Shown piece by piece: positions 36,637-45,733 of a stretch of DNA of 64,000 nucleotides; the first letter of the stretch is position 1; each line of letters opens with the position of its first letter. The DNA is taken from NCBI GenBank assembly GCA_964503965.1, contig CAZDCK010000001.1, forward strand, positions 62,001 to 126,000. The letters run 5' to 3'. A program made the position numbers and the translations under genes. The notes beneath the pieces are model-generated. The model saw only the letters and a program-made list of their open reading frames with translations, did no database searches and had not been told where the DNA came from. This DNA comes from Eutrophocola sp964503965 (GTDB lineage: Bacteria; Pseudomonadota; Gammaproteobacteria; Pseudomonadales; Pseudohongiellaceae).

Positions 36637-39222
36637 TTATGAGAACACGATCTCTCCGTCTTCAAGGTCTATATTAATAGCATCTCCTGGTGCATAGCTG
36701 CCACCAAGAACTTTCTGGGCCAGCGGGTTTTCAATCCACTGCTGGATGGCACGTTTCAGCGGTCTTGCACCATAAACCGGGTCGAAACCCAGTTCCGCAA
36801 TCTTGTCCAGCACGCCATCACCCAGGTGCAGGTGCAGATCGTTGTCATCCAGACGCTTCTGCAGCAGCTGGATCTGGATCTCGGCGATACCGCGCACCTG
36901 CTCCGCTGCCAGAGGATGGAAGACTACGGTTTCATCTATCCGGTTAAGGAACTCCGGCCGGAAGTGCTTGCTCACCACCTCCATGACGGCATTCTTCACC
37001 GAGGCATAAGACGCATCATAGGCGGTGTCCGCACTCATCATTTCCTGGATACGATCCGAACCCAGGTTGGACGTCATGACCACGACAGTATTTCTGAAGT
37101 CTACGGTACGGCCATGGCCATCGGTCAGGCGTCCGTCATCAAGAACCTGCAGCAGAATATTGAAAACATCCGGATGGGCTTTCTCCACTTCATCCAGCAA
37201 CAATACCGCATAGGGTCGGCGGCGAACCGCTTCTGTGAGGTAACCGCCTTCTTCATAACCCACGTAGCCGGGAGGCGCACCTATCAGACGGGCTACAGAA
37301 TGCTGTTCCATGAACTCCGACATATCCACACGCACCATGGCTTCTTCTGTATCAAACAGGAACTGGGCCAGGGATTTACAGAGTTCGGTTTTACCGACAC
37401 CAGTCGGCCCAAGGAACAGGAAAGATCCATTCGGACGATTGGGGTCAGACAAACCTGAACGTGACCGACGGACTGCATTGGCGACGGCATCAACCGCTTC
37501 GGCCTGGCCAATGACCCGCTTGTGCAGTTCATCCTCCATACGCAACAGTTTCTGTTTTTCACCTTCCAGCATCCTGGAAACAGGAATACCGGTAGCACGA
37601 CTGACCACATCGGCAATCTCTTCCTCAGTAACCTTGTCACGAAGGAGTTTCATTTCGTTAGTATCAGCTTCCTCAGCCTGTTTCAGATGCTTTTCCAGTT
37701 CCGGAATCACGCCGTACTGAAGTTCACTCATCCGGGAAAGATCCGATGCACGACGGGCCTGCTCCAGGTCAATTCTCGCCTGTTCCAGATCACTCTTGAT
37801 TTTTGTTGCTCCATGGACAACCGCTTTTTCGGCTTTAAGAATTTCTTCCAAATCCGAAAATTCGCGATCGAGCTCATCAATTTCCTCTTCAATTTTTTCC
37901 AGACGTTTTTTTGATGCCTCATCAGTTTCTTTCTTTACTGCCTCGCGTTCCATTTTCAACTGGATAAGGCGGCGCTCAAGGCGATCCATCTCTTCCGGTT
38001 TGGAATCGATTTCCATGCGAATTAAAGAAGCCGCTTCATCGATCAGGTCAATGGCCTTGTCAGGTAGTTGGCGATCCGTGATATAACGCTGGGATAATTT
38101 TGCAGCGGCGATGATTGCCGAATCCGTGATATTAACCCCGTGATGAACCTCGTAACGCTCTTTTAATCCACGCAGTATGGCCACAGTATCTTCCTCGGTG
38201 GGTTCATCCACGAGCACTTTCTGGAAGCGGCGTTCCAGTGCAGCATCCTTTTCAATGTACTGGCGGTATTCATCCAGGGTAGTAGCACCCACACAATGCA
38301 GTTCACCACGGGCCAGCGCTGGCTTCAGCATATTACCCGCATCCATGGCCCCTTCTGCTTTACCGGCACCGACCATGGTGTGAATTTCATCAATAAACAG
38401 GATGACCTGGCCCTGCTGCTTGGATAGTTCATTGAGCACTGCTTTTAGGCGTTCCTCAAATTCACCCCGGAATTTTGCACCGGCGATTAACGCCCCCATA
38501 TCAAGAGAAAGGATACGTTTATCCTTGAGTCCTTCCGGGACCTCACCGTTTACAATCCGCTGGGCCAGACCATCAACGATAGCTGTTTTGCCCACGCCAG
38601 GCTCACCGATAAGTACCGGATTATTCTTTGTGCGTCTCTGAAGCACCTGGATAGTCCGACGGATTTCATCATCACGGCCAATCACCGGATCAAGTTCACC
38701 CTGTTCTGCTTTCTGGGTGACATCAACAGTGAATTTTTCCAGGGCCTGGTAATTTTCTTCCGCTTCAGGGTTATCAACACTGGCACCGCCGCGCAGATTA
38801 CTGATAGCGTTTTCCAGGGCCTGTTTCGACACGGAAAAGGAATTGAGTAACTTGCCCAGAGCTCCCTTATCGTCCATGGCTGCAAGCAGGACATTCTCAC
38901 TGGAAATATACTGGTCACCACGTTGCTGACTTATCTTGTCAGACATGTTCAGCAGTTTGCCAAGCTCTGGTGAGACCTGGACATCACCACCACCATCCTT
39001 GACGACAGGAAGTTCCTCAATGAGTTTTTTCAGTCCGTTACGCAAAGCCGGAATATCAAAACCGGTCTGCATTAACAACGGACGGATAGATCCGCCCTTC
39101 TGGTCTACCAGTACGGAAACCAGATGTGCCGGTTCAATAAAGTTGTGATCCTTGCCCACGGCAAGCGACTGCGCATCGGAGAGCGCCATTTGTAACTTAC
39201 TGGTTAATTTGTCCATTCGCAT
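36637..39222 (-). CDS. clpB: ATP-dependent disaggregase ClpB
   Basis: 861 aa. N-domain, then AAA+ module 1 with Walker A GEPGVGKT near residue 206 and Walker B LFIDEIHT, the coiled-coil middle domain (about 410-525), and AAA+ module 2 with Walker A GPTGVGKT and Walker B VLLLDEVEKAHPD. The start MRMDKLT agrees with E. coli MRLDRLT. With DnaK it pulls proteins out of aggregates after heat stress. A sigma-32-type promoter lies upstream (39261-39289). Confidence 0.97.
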   Translation of the reverse strand: MRMDKLTSKLQMALSDAQSLAVGKDHNFIEPAHLVSVLVDQKGGSIRPLLMQTGFDIPALRNGLKKLIEELPVVKDGGGDVQVSPELGKLLNMSDKISQQRGDQYISSENVLLAAMDDKGALGKLLNSFSVSKQALENAISNLRGGASVDNPEAEENYQALEKFTVDVTQKAEQGELDPVIGRDDEIRRTIQVLQRRTKNNPVLIGEPGVGKTAIVDGLAQRIVNGEVPEGLKDKRILSLDMGALIAGAKFRGEFEERLKAVLNELSKQQGQVILFIDEIHTMVGAGKAEGAMDAGNMLKPALARGELHCVGATTLDEYRQYIEKDAALERRFQKVLVDEPTEEDTVAILRGLKERYEVHHGVNITDSAIIAAAKLSQRYITDRQLPDKAIDLIDEAASLIRMEIDSKPEEMDRLERRLIQLKMEREAVKKETDEASKKRLEKIEEEIDELDREFSDLEEILKAEKAVVHGATKIKSDLEQARIDLEQARRASDLSRMSELQYGVIPELEKHLKQAEEADTNEMKLLRDKVTEEEIADVVSRATGIPVSRMLEGEKQKLLRMEDELHKRVIGQAEAVDAVANAVRRSRSGLSDPNRPNGSFLFLGPTGVGKTELCKSLAQFLFDTEEAMVRVDMSEFMEQHSVARLIGAPPGYVGYEEGGYLTEAVRRRPYAVLLLDEVEKAHPDVFNILLQVLDDGRLTDGHGRTVDFRNTVVVMTSNLGSDRIQEMMSADTAYDASYASVKNAVMEVVSKHFRPEFLNRIDETVVFHPLAAEQVRGIAEIQIQLLQKRLDDNDLHLHLGDGVLDKIAELGFDPVYGARPLKRAIQQWIENPLAQKVLGGSYAPGDAINIDLEDGEIVFS

Positions 39223-39260
39223 GATTTTTTACCCACGCCGTAATAATTTCATATGCTACC

Positions 39261-39289
39261 TATGTGGGGTTAAATCAGGATGATTCAAG
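39261..39289 (-). promoter_or_regulatory. sigma-32 (heat-shock) promoter of clpB
   Basis: On the minus strand CTTGAA (39289-39284) and CCCCACATA (39269-39261) are separated by 14 nt, matching the consensus CTTGAA-N13-15-CCCCATnTA with one mismatch. It lies about 40 nt before the clpB start codon. Confidence 0.82.
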
Positions 39290-39398
39290 TTGGACCGTTA
39301 CCTGTCACGGCAAGACTTGATTAATATCAATTGTGTTTTTTATGGTGAGAGGAGGCTGCACACTGCCAGAAATTTCCGGAAAAGCGTTCCTTTAACCT

Positions 39399-40160
39399 CT
39401 ATTCTTTCCAGATCAGGCTGGCGAATCGGCCAGTCTTGCCGTCCCGGCGATAGGAAAAGAAGCGGTCAAATTCACAGTAGGTACAGACAGGTTCTCCATA
39501 AACCAGTTTCACACCTTTGGTTTCAAGAATAATCCTGGCCAGTCCATACAGGTCTGCCATAAACTTGCCGGGATTTTCACTTTCCTGAAACAGGATGGTA
39601 GCTTCATTTAAGATTTCATCGATATCCATATCCAGGAACGCGTCCCTCACTTGACTGCCCACTTCAAAATGACAGGGACCGATAGCCGGTCCAAGGTAGA
39701 CCAGAATATCGGATGGTTCCGCCTCAAATTTTTCCATGGTCTTTTGAAGGATACCCCCCGCAAGACTGCGCCAGCCAGCATGCGCGACCGCTATTTCACG
39801 TCCGGATTTATCACAGAAGAACACAGACAGGCAATCAGCCGTTAGCACACCACAGGCAATGCCGCTTGCCTGTGTATAGAGGCTATCGGCCTGTGTACCT
39901 TCATCCACCAGACCATTATCCAGAACAAGTACATTACTGCCATGCACCTGACTTAGCCACTGGTTTTGAACCCCACTACCCAGATGTTCGGTCAGCATTT
40001 TTCGATTATGGTGGACCGCATACTCTTCATCACCAACATGGACGCCCAGATTGAATCTGTCAAAAGGAGGTTCACTGATTCCGCCTTCCCGTGTGGTAAT
40101 CAGGGCTTTGATGTTTCCCGGTGCTGGCCAGTCCGGAATAATGAGATGCTCAGGTTCCAT
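39399..40160 (-). CDS. pgeF: multicopper-oxidoreductase-like purine nucleoside phosphorylase/laccase-domain protein (YfiH)
   Basis: 253 aa from ATG 40160, with GGAGAAGG directly upstream inside the rluD 3' end; the genes overlap by 11 nt. Zinc-site residues are seen in LSQVHGSNV, LTADCLSVFF and AHAGWRSLAGG, with GPAIGPCHFEVG. The family cleaves or deaminates purine nucleosides, and E. coli YfiH also edits cell-wall precursors (reported role). Gene order rluD-pgeF-clpB is conserved in gammaproteobacteria. Ends with TAG at the usual place. Confidence 0.93.
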   Translation of the reverse strand: MEPEHLIIPDWPAPGNIKALITTREGGISEPPFDRFNLGVHVGDEEYAVHHNRKMLTEHLGSGVQNQWLSQVHGSNVLVLDNGLVDEGTQADSLYTQASGIACGVLTADCLSVFFCDKSGREIAVAHAGWRSLAGGILQKTMEKFEAEPSDILVYLGPAIGPCHFEVGSQVRDAFLDMDIDEILNEATILFQESENPGKFMADLYGLARIILETKGVKLVYGEPVCTYCEFDRFFSYRRDGKTGRFASLIWKE

Positions 40161-41145
40161 TATCCTTCTCCAGTAACACAAGCAGTTGCTGCATGTCATC
40201 GGGAATTTCAGCTTCCCAGGCCATTTCCTCCCCTGTCTGCGGATGAATCAGTCCCAGTTGCCAGGCATGCAGAGCCTGTCGCCTGAAAGATTCGAGCATT
40301 TCAATGATTGCCGGATCGGCGCCCTTTGGAATTCGGGGGCGCCCCCCATAAAGTGGATCCCCCACAAGAGGATATCCGATATAGGCCATATGCACCCTGA
40401 TCTGGTGAGTACGCCCTGTTTCCAGTTCACATTGCACGAGGGTATGACTGCGGAAACGTTCAAGTACACGGTAATGCGTCACGGCATCCCGGGAATCCGC
40501 GCCATGGGAGACCGCCCGCTTGAGCCTGTGAACAGCGTGACGTCCCAGCGGCTCGTCGACTGTGCCGCCAGCAGTAACCAGCCCGTAAACAACGGCCTGG
40601 TAGACCCTGTGCACAGATCTTTCACGCAATTGCTCAACCAGATCCAGATGGCTTTCCAGTGTCTTGGCCACCACCATCAGCCCACTGGTGTCCTTATCCA
40701 GCCTGTGCACGATACCGGCACGGGGTACCTGCGCAAGCCCCGGACAATGATGAAGTAAACCATTGAGCAGTGTTCCGGAACGGTTGCCAGCCGCCGGATG
40801 CACCACCAGGCCAACCGGCTTGTTAACCACCAGAATATCATCGTCTTCATGGACAATTTGCAGGGGAATCGCCTCAGGCTGCCATTGATCCTGGTCTTCC
40901 ACTTCAGCCTTGAGTGTCAGCACCTCTCCCCCCAGGATTTTTGACCGGGTCTTGGCCTGCCGGCCATCCAGCTGCAGATTGCCATCCTTTATCCACCCCT
41001 GGAGCCTGGCCCGGGAAAATTCAGGAAAAAGCCGGGCTGCCACCTGGTCCAGGCGTTGGCCAGCCAGATTTGCGGGGACCTCCACATCCAGCCCAGTTTC
41101 CTCTCCGTTTTCCGCCGGTGCAGTTTTAGCAAACTTTTCTGTCAT
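40150..41145 (-). CDS. rluD: 23S rRNA pseudouridine synthase RluD
   Basis: 331 aa. An N-terminal S4 RNA-binding domain (QRLDQVAARLFPEFSRARLQ) is followed by the RluA-type catalytic domain with the active Asp in HRLDKDTSG and RTHQIRVHMAYIGYP. It makes pseudouridines in helix 69 of 23S rRNA. It is divergent from bamD, an arrangement common to gammaproteobacteria, and coupled to pgeF. Confidence 0.95.
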   Translation of the reverse strand: MTEKFAKTAPAENGEETGLDVEVPANLAGQRLDQVAARLFPEFSRARLQGWIKDGNLQLDGRQAKTRSKILGGEVLTLKAEVEDQDQWQPEAIPLQIVHEDDDILVVNKPVGLVVHPAAGNRSGTLLNGLLHHCPGLAQVPRAGIVHRLDKDTSGLMVVAKTLESHLDLVEQLRERSVHRVYQAVVYGLVTAGGTVDEPLGRHAVHRLKRAVSHGADSRDAVTHYRVLERFRSHTLVQCELETGRTHQIRVHMAYIGYPLVGDPLYGGRPRIPKGADPAIIEMLESFRRQALHAWQLGLIHPQTGEEMAWEAEIPDDMQQLLVLLEKDNGT

Positions 41146-41283
41146 ATCACTGTCTATTGAAGGTAAATCGGTTCAAGGCGTTTTAGATCGTCGCTGTTCA
41201 TAGTACACTGCGTGGCTTGTTTAGTCAGCGACCTCTGCTGACACCATGTTTGAGCTAATTTCGGGTTATTTTCAAGACATACT

Positions 41284-42282
41284 GTGGTTAGAAAAGTCCT
41301 CATTCCATTCCTGGTCATCATGGCAGCGGTACTGGCCGGCTGCTCATCCAATGATGAAAATTTCGCCAATTCCGGGGAGGATTTCCTGTACAACGAGGGC
41401 ATGCGGTCGATGAATTCCAGCATGTGGCCAAGGGCCATTACTATCTGGCAACAGCTTGAAGCCCAGTTCCCTTTCGGCGCCTATGCAGAGCAATCACAGC
41501 TGGAGCTGATTTATGCCTATTACAGCAATGCCGAACCCGAAGCGGCCAGAGCCGCCGCTGACCGATTCATACGCCTGTACCCTGACAGTGACAACCTGGA
41601 TTATGCCTATTACATGAAGGGGATGGCCTACTACAGTGAGGATGCCCGCATTCTGGGGCGCTACCTGCCTACGGACCCCAGTAAACGCGATCCCGGCAAG
41701 GCGCGGGAATCATTTGCTGACTTCGCCCAGTTGCTCAACTTCTTTCCAAACAGTCCCTATGCCAATGATGCCAGAGCCAGGATGGTCTATCTGAAAAACC
41801 TGCTGGCAGCCTATGAGATTCATGTAGCCGAATTCTATATTGAAAGACAGGCCTATCTATCGGCCCTCAACCGGGCCCGCTTTGTTGTCGAAAACTTTCA
41901 GGGCACATCTTCCATACCCAGAGCGCTGGAGATTACCGTGGAAATGTATCTGCGCATGGGGCTCAACGACCTGGCAGACCAGAGCCTGGAAATTCTCGCC
42001 CTGAATTATCCGGATAGCGACCAGCTCACCCCTGAAGGCGGCTTTATCGTCAACACCCAGATCACGGATCCTTCCTTCCTCTACTCAGTGAGTTTCGGCC
42101 TGCTGGGTTCCAACAAGAAAGATACCCAGCTGGCCCCTACGCGCCGACCCAATCGCATCGCCGGTCAGGAAGAATTTGTCCTACCTGAAGCCGAACGCCC
42201 ACGCTCACTGCTGAATGTCATAACGCTTGGCGTCCTTGGCGATCCCGGTTCCGACGGAGAAGCAGAAGAGTCCCAGCAGTAA
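41284..42282 (+). CDS. bamD: outer-membrane assembly lipoprotein BamD
   Basis: 332 aa from GTG 41284. The lipobox LAG|C places the lipid on Cys20. TPR-like repeats follow: EGMRSMNSSMWPRAITIWQQ, FPFGAYAEQSQLELIYAYY and RFIRLYPDSDNLDYAYYMKGMAYY. It is an essential part of the BAM complex inserting beta-barrels. The C-terminal ~80 residues extend beyond E. coli BamD (245 aa) and include a low-complexity acidic end. Confidence 0.94.
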   Translation: MVRKVLIPFLVIMAAVLAGCSSNDENFANSGEDFLYNEGMRSMNSSMWPRAITIWQQLEAQFPFGAYAEQSQLELIYAYYSNAEPEAARAAADRFIRLYPDSDNLDYAYYMKGMAYYSEDARILGRYLPTDPSKRDPGKARESFADFAQLLNFFPNSPYANDARARMVYLKNLLAAYEIHVAEFYIERQAYLSALNRARFVVENFQGTSSIPRALEITVEMYLRMGLNDLADQSLEILALNYPDSDQLTPEGGFIVNTQITDPSFLYSVSFGLLGSNKKDTQLAPTRRPNRIAGQEEFVLPEAERPRSLLNVITLGVLGDPGSDGEAEESQQ

Positions 42283-42304
42283 TCCACTTTTCCTGTCAGT
42301 AAAA

Positions 42305-42346
42305 GCCTCATTAAAAATGTACATTTTTGCAGGTTTTTATTGAGGC
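42305..42346. terminator. imperfect inverted repeat between bamD and the symporter
   Basis: Arms GCCTCATTAAAAA and TTTTTATTGAGGC pair at 12 of 13 positions and enclose a 16-nt perfect palindrome (42313-42328). The genes on both sides converge on it. It may act as a bidirectional terminator, though the stem is AT-rich and not a standard intrinsic terminator. Confidence 0.4.
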
Positions 42347-42424
42347 GCAGGCTGAACAGCAAGGGCTGTCCAGACAAGGCAAAGAAAGAGCCGGGCGTGA
42401 AATACGCAGTAGCTGCAGGACTGT

Positions 42425-44074
42425 CTAATAATTCTTCCAGTATTCATCAACATGCCGTTTCATATTCTTACGCATAAGGATGATCCCGAGCAGGTTGGGT
42501 AAAGTCATCAACACAATCGCCACCGAAGCAAAGTTCCATACAATGGTCGTATCCGTGAATGAGGCGACAAAGAAAGCCACACAATACAAAACCCTGTAAG
42601 GCAACACATACTTGAAACCCACCAGGTAAATCACGGCACGGTCTCCATAATAGGACCAGGCAATGGCCGTGGAGAAGGCAAAAAGTATCAGGGACAGGGA
42701 CACCACATACTGTCCGGCCTGGCCTGCCAGACCATAGGTAAAGGCCATTGTCGTCAGGGCCGCAGAATGAATCAGTGATTTGCCTCGCAAGGTAATGTCC
42801 GGATCCACAGGTAATCCGTCCACGATCTCCACCGACCCGGTATAAAGCTCACCAGCCCTGAAAAAGGCTACGCCCTCTGCCACAGACCGGGCATGGATCA
42901 CTGTAAAATCCTGCCGATCGGCCATCCCACTGGTCACATTGATGGAGCCATTGACTGGTGTCACCGCGCTCATGTTGCCATTTACCAGGTAATCAAACAG
43001 TATTTCCCGATCTTGCTCGCTGACATCATTGTAAACCCCCTCAACAATCGTCATATCAGAACTCTGAAACTCATTATCAAATTTCTGGGTCCACACACCG
43101 GATGAAAGAATCACCAGCCCGGTGATAGTACAAATCAGGATCGTATCGATAAACGGTTCCAGCAGGGAAACCATGCCTTCAGAAACATGCTCATCAGCCC
43201 TGGCAGAGGCATGCGCAATGGGTGCTGAACCCTGCCCCGCTTCATTGGAAAACAGTCCACGGTTCACCCCCCTGTTGAAGGCATAGGCAAAACTGGCCCC
43301 CAGAAATCCTCCGGTAGCCGAGGAACCGGTGAACAGATCACTGAAAATGCTGACAAAAGAAGGAATGATATTCTGGTAATTCATGGCGATGACAGACAGC
43401 GCGCCAAGGACATACAGCGTGCCCATGGTTGGCACAATGGCTGACGCCACTTTCGCGATACGCTTGATACCACCCACAATGACCAGGAACAGCAGTACGG
43501 ACAACACTGCACCGGTCAACATGGGCCTGATTCCGAAACTGGTTTCCACACTGATGGCAATATTATTTATCTGAGGCAGGTTGCCGGTACCGAAAGAGCA
43601 GATCACCGTGGCTACTGCAAAGAAAATTGCCAGCCAGTGCATCTTCAAGCCATGTTTCATATAGTACATGGGGCCACCGGACATGGTGCCATTGGCAGCC
43701 TTCACGCGATATTCATGGGAAAGCGTGACTTCAACAAACTTTGTGGCCATGCCGAGAAAAGCCGTCATCCACATCCAGAACAGTGCAGCCGGACCACCAA
43801 TATAGATAGCCAGCCCGACACCACCGATATTGCCAGTGCCTACTGTCCCTGACAGGGCCGTACTGAGTGCCTGAAAGTGACTGGTATCACCAGGGTCATC
43901 CGGTTTTTCATATTTTCCCCTCAGCACCTGCCATGCATGGGAAAAATACCGGAACTGGGGAAAGCGCAGATATACAGTGAAAAAGAGACCTACCCCGAGT
44001 AGAACAAAGGGAAACCATGGTGAGGCTCCCAGGTAACCATCCAGTGACAGCAAAAAACTGTTAAAACTTTTCAC
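42425..44074 (-). CDS. sodium:alanine/glycine symporter (AGCS family)
   Basis: 549 aa, polytopic. Family signatures are LSGTVGTGNIGGVGLAIYIGG, NGTMSGGPMYYMKHGL and GVNRGLFSNEAGQGSAPIAHA. It imports alanine, glycine or related amino acids with Na+. It is longer than the usual 450-490 aa because of a hydrophilic insertion of about 90 residues (about 330-425) between two membrane segments, probably a periplasmic loop. Divergent from the phosphoribosyltransferase gene. Confidence 0.92.
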   Translation of the reverse strand: MKSFNSFLLSLDGYLGASPWFPFVLLGVGLFFTVYLRFPQFRYFSHAWQVLRGKYEKPDDPGDTSHFQALSTALSGTVGTGNIGGVGLAIYIGGPAALFWMWMTAFLGMATKFVEVTLSHEYRVKAANGTMSGGPMYYMKHGLKMHWLAIFFAVATVICSFGTGNLPQINNIAISVETSFGIRPMLTGAVLSVLLFLVIVGGIKRIAKVASAIVPTMGTLYVLGALSVIAMNYQNIIPSFVSIFSDLFTGSSATGGFLGASFAYAFNRGVNRGLFSNEAGQGSAPIAHASARADEHVSEGMVSLLEPFIDTILICTITGLVILSSGVWTQKFDNEFQSSDMTIVEGVYNDVSEQDREILFDYLVNGNMSAVTPVNGSINVTSGMADRQDFTVIHARSVAEGVAFFRAGELYTGSVEIVDGLPVDPDITLRGKSLIHSAALTTMAFTYGLAGQAGQYVVSLSLILFAFSTAIAWSYYGDRAVIYLVGFKYVLPYRVLYCVAFFVASFTDTTIVWNFASVAIVLMTLPNLLGIILMRKNMKRHVDEYWKNY

Positions 44075-44103
44075 TCACTCTCTCCCGCGCTATCTTAGTG
44101 ATT

Positions 44104-44685
44104 ATGGAAAAACAATATATCACAGCTAACCAGTTGCTGGCGGACTCCATCGAGCTGGCCTTCAGGATCATAGATAGCGGTTTCAAACCTGACTTGATTG
44201 TCGGAATCTGGCGTGGAGGCACACCCGTTGGAATAGCTGTGCAGGAGATCATGGAAATGGTCGGTATCAATAGTGACCATATAGCGATAAGAACCTCTTC
44301 CTATTCAAGTATCGGCCAGCGCAGCACGGTCAAGGTAGATGGTCTTGATTACCTGGAAAAGCATATGACTTCCGGAGACAAATTACTGCTTATCGACGAT
44401 GTCTTTGATACCGGCCTGAGTATTGACGCTGTCATCAGGGAGCTGAACAATTTTTACAAACACAGTCCACCGGAATACCGGGTCGCCACGCCTTATTACA
44501 AACCGGCCAATAATCAAACGGAACGGGAACCGGATTTCTATCTTCACAAGGCTGAAGACTGGCTGGTGTTTCCCCACGAACTGATCGGACTCAGCGAACA
44601 GGAAATCATTGAGGACAAGCCTCTGCCACCCCATCTCAAGGAACAACTTTTGTTTCTACAGAGGCGACTGGCCAACGACCAATGA
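44104..44685 (+). CDS. phosphoribosyltransferase domain protein (hypoxanthine/xanthine-guanine type)
   Basis: 193 aa from ATG 44104 (a GTG two codons earlier is possible). LIVGIWRGGTPVGIAVQE and LLLIDDVFDTGLSIDAVI (PRPP motif) are typical of purine phosphoribosyltransferases; the C-terminal WLVFPHEL is found in this group. It probably salvages a purine base with PRPP. The Anbu gene follows 119 nt downstream. Confidence 0.87.
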   Translation: MEKQYITANQLLADSIELAFRIIDSGFKPDLIVGIWRGGTPVGIAVQEIMEMVGINSDHIAIRTSSYSSIGQRSTVKVDGLDYLEKHMTSGDKLLLIDDVFDTGLSIDAVIRELNNFYKHSPPEYRVATPYYKPANNQTEREPDFYLHKAEDWLVFPHELIGLSEQEIIEDKPLPPHLKEQLLFLQRRLANDQ

Positions 44686-44804
44686 CCACATTTCTAAACG
44701 CTGGTTAAATTTCTCTTTTCGGGTAGAATGGGTTTCCCTGCAGTACGCTTCGTGCCGTAATCCCATTCTGCATGAAGAAGTTATCACATTAAGATCAATA
44801 GGTT

Positions 44805-45563
44805 ATGACATATTGTTGCGCTATATCAGTCAGTGCTGGAATTGTTTTCTGTTCTGATTCGAGAACCAATGCCGGTGTTGACCAGGTCAGTACCTACAGC
44901 AAGATGTTCAAATTTGAACTTGGACCAGATCGCCAGTTCATCGTCCTTGCTGCCGGCAACCTGGCAACTACCCAGGCCACCCTGGCACAGTTGAAAAAAG
45001 ATATTCGCCAGGGGGCGGAACTCAGCCTCCAGACGGTTACCACGATTGGTGAAGCCGCTGACTATGTTGGCGAAGTCAGTCGTGCCCAGCAGGAAAAACA
45101 TTCCATCTCAGGCCCCAACTATGAAGCCAGCTTTATACTGGGCGGACAGATTGGCGGGTCCCACCACAGGGTGGTGATGATCTACCCTGAAGGCAATCAC
45201 ATCACCAGTTCCAAGGACACACCGTACCTGCAGATTGGTGAGAGTAAATATGGCAAGCCGATCCTCGACCGGATCATCCAGCTGGATACCACCCTTGAGA
45301 CTGCGGCACTTTGCGCACTTGTGTCCATGGATTCCACAATGCGCAGTAACCTAACCGTCGGACCACCCATCGAAATGATGATCTATCATGCAGATTCCTT
45401 CACTCTGCAAAACTATCACCGTTTTGAGGATGGGGATGATTATCTCAGAGAGCTCAAGAAGAGCTGGGACACCCGCCTGAAAGAAGCCTTTCATCAGTTA
45501 CCCCCACTGGCCTGGGCTGCTAACTGGAAAAAAATTGCTGACGGCAATAATGGTGTGTACTGA
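44805..45563 (+). CDS. Anbu, proteasome-related Ntn-hydrolase
   Basis: 252 aa. The sequence starts MTYCCAISV, so catalytic Thr becomes residue 1 after Met removal. GIVFCSDSRTNAGVDQ and YSKMFKF supply the Asp17 and Lys32-region residues. It is an ancestral beta-subunit-like (BPH/Anbu, COG3484) protease proposed to form open helical rings. Its known partners - alpha-E, circularly permuted ATP-grasp and transglutaminase genes - are all adjacent here, the last as a fragment. The native substrate is unknown. Confidence 0.92.
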   Translation: MTYCCAISVSAGIVFCSDSRTNAGVDQVSTYSKMFKFELGPDRQFIVLAAGNLATTQATLAQLKKDIRQGAELSLQTVTTIGEAADYVGEVSRAQQEKHSISGPNYEASFILGGQIGGSHHRVVMIYPEGNHITSSKDTPYLQIGESKYGKPILDRIIQLDTTLETAALCALVSMDSTMRSNLTVGPPIEMMIYHADSFTLQNYHRFEDGDDYLRELKKSWDTRLKEAFHQLPPLAWAANWKKIADGNNGVY

Positions 45564-45733
45564 GCAGATTCGCCACGCAAGAACCTGTTCAGCTTAAACG
45601 CGCTAATTCCTTTTACTCCAAATAGCGCTGCAAAACACAAAAGCACTTAAGCTTAGGAAGTCATTTCACAGCAATCCTGATTCTTTTAATTTAAACGGTA
45701 TTATTGGGTTGGAAGTCGAGCCGGACTATCTTG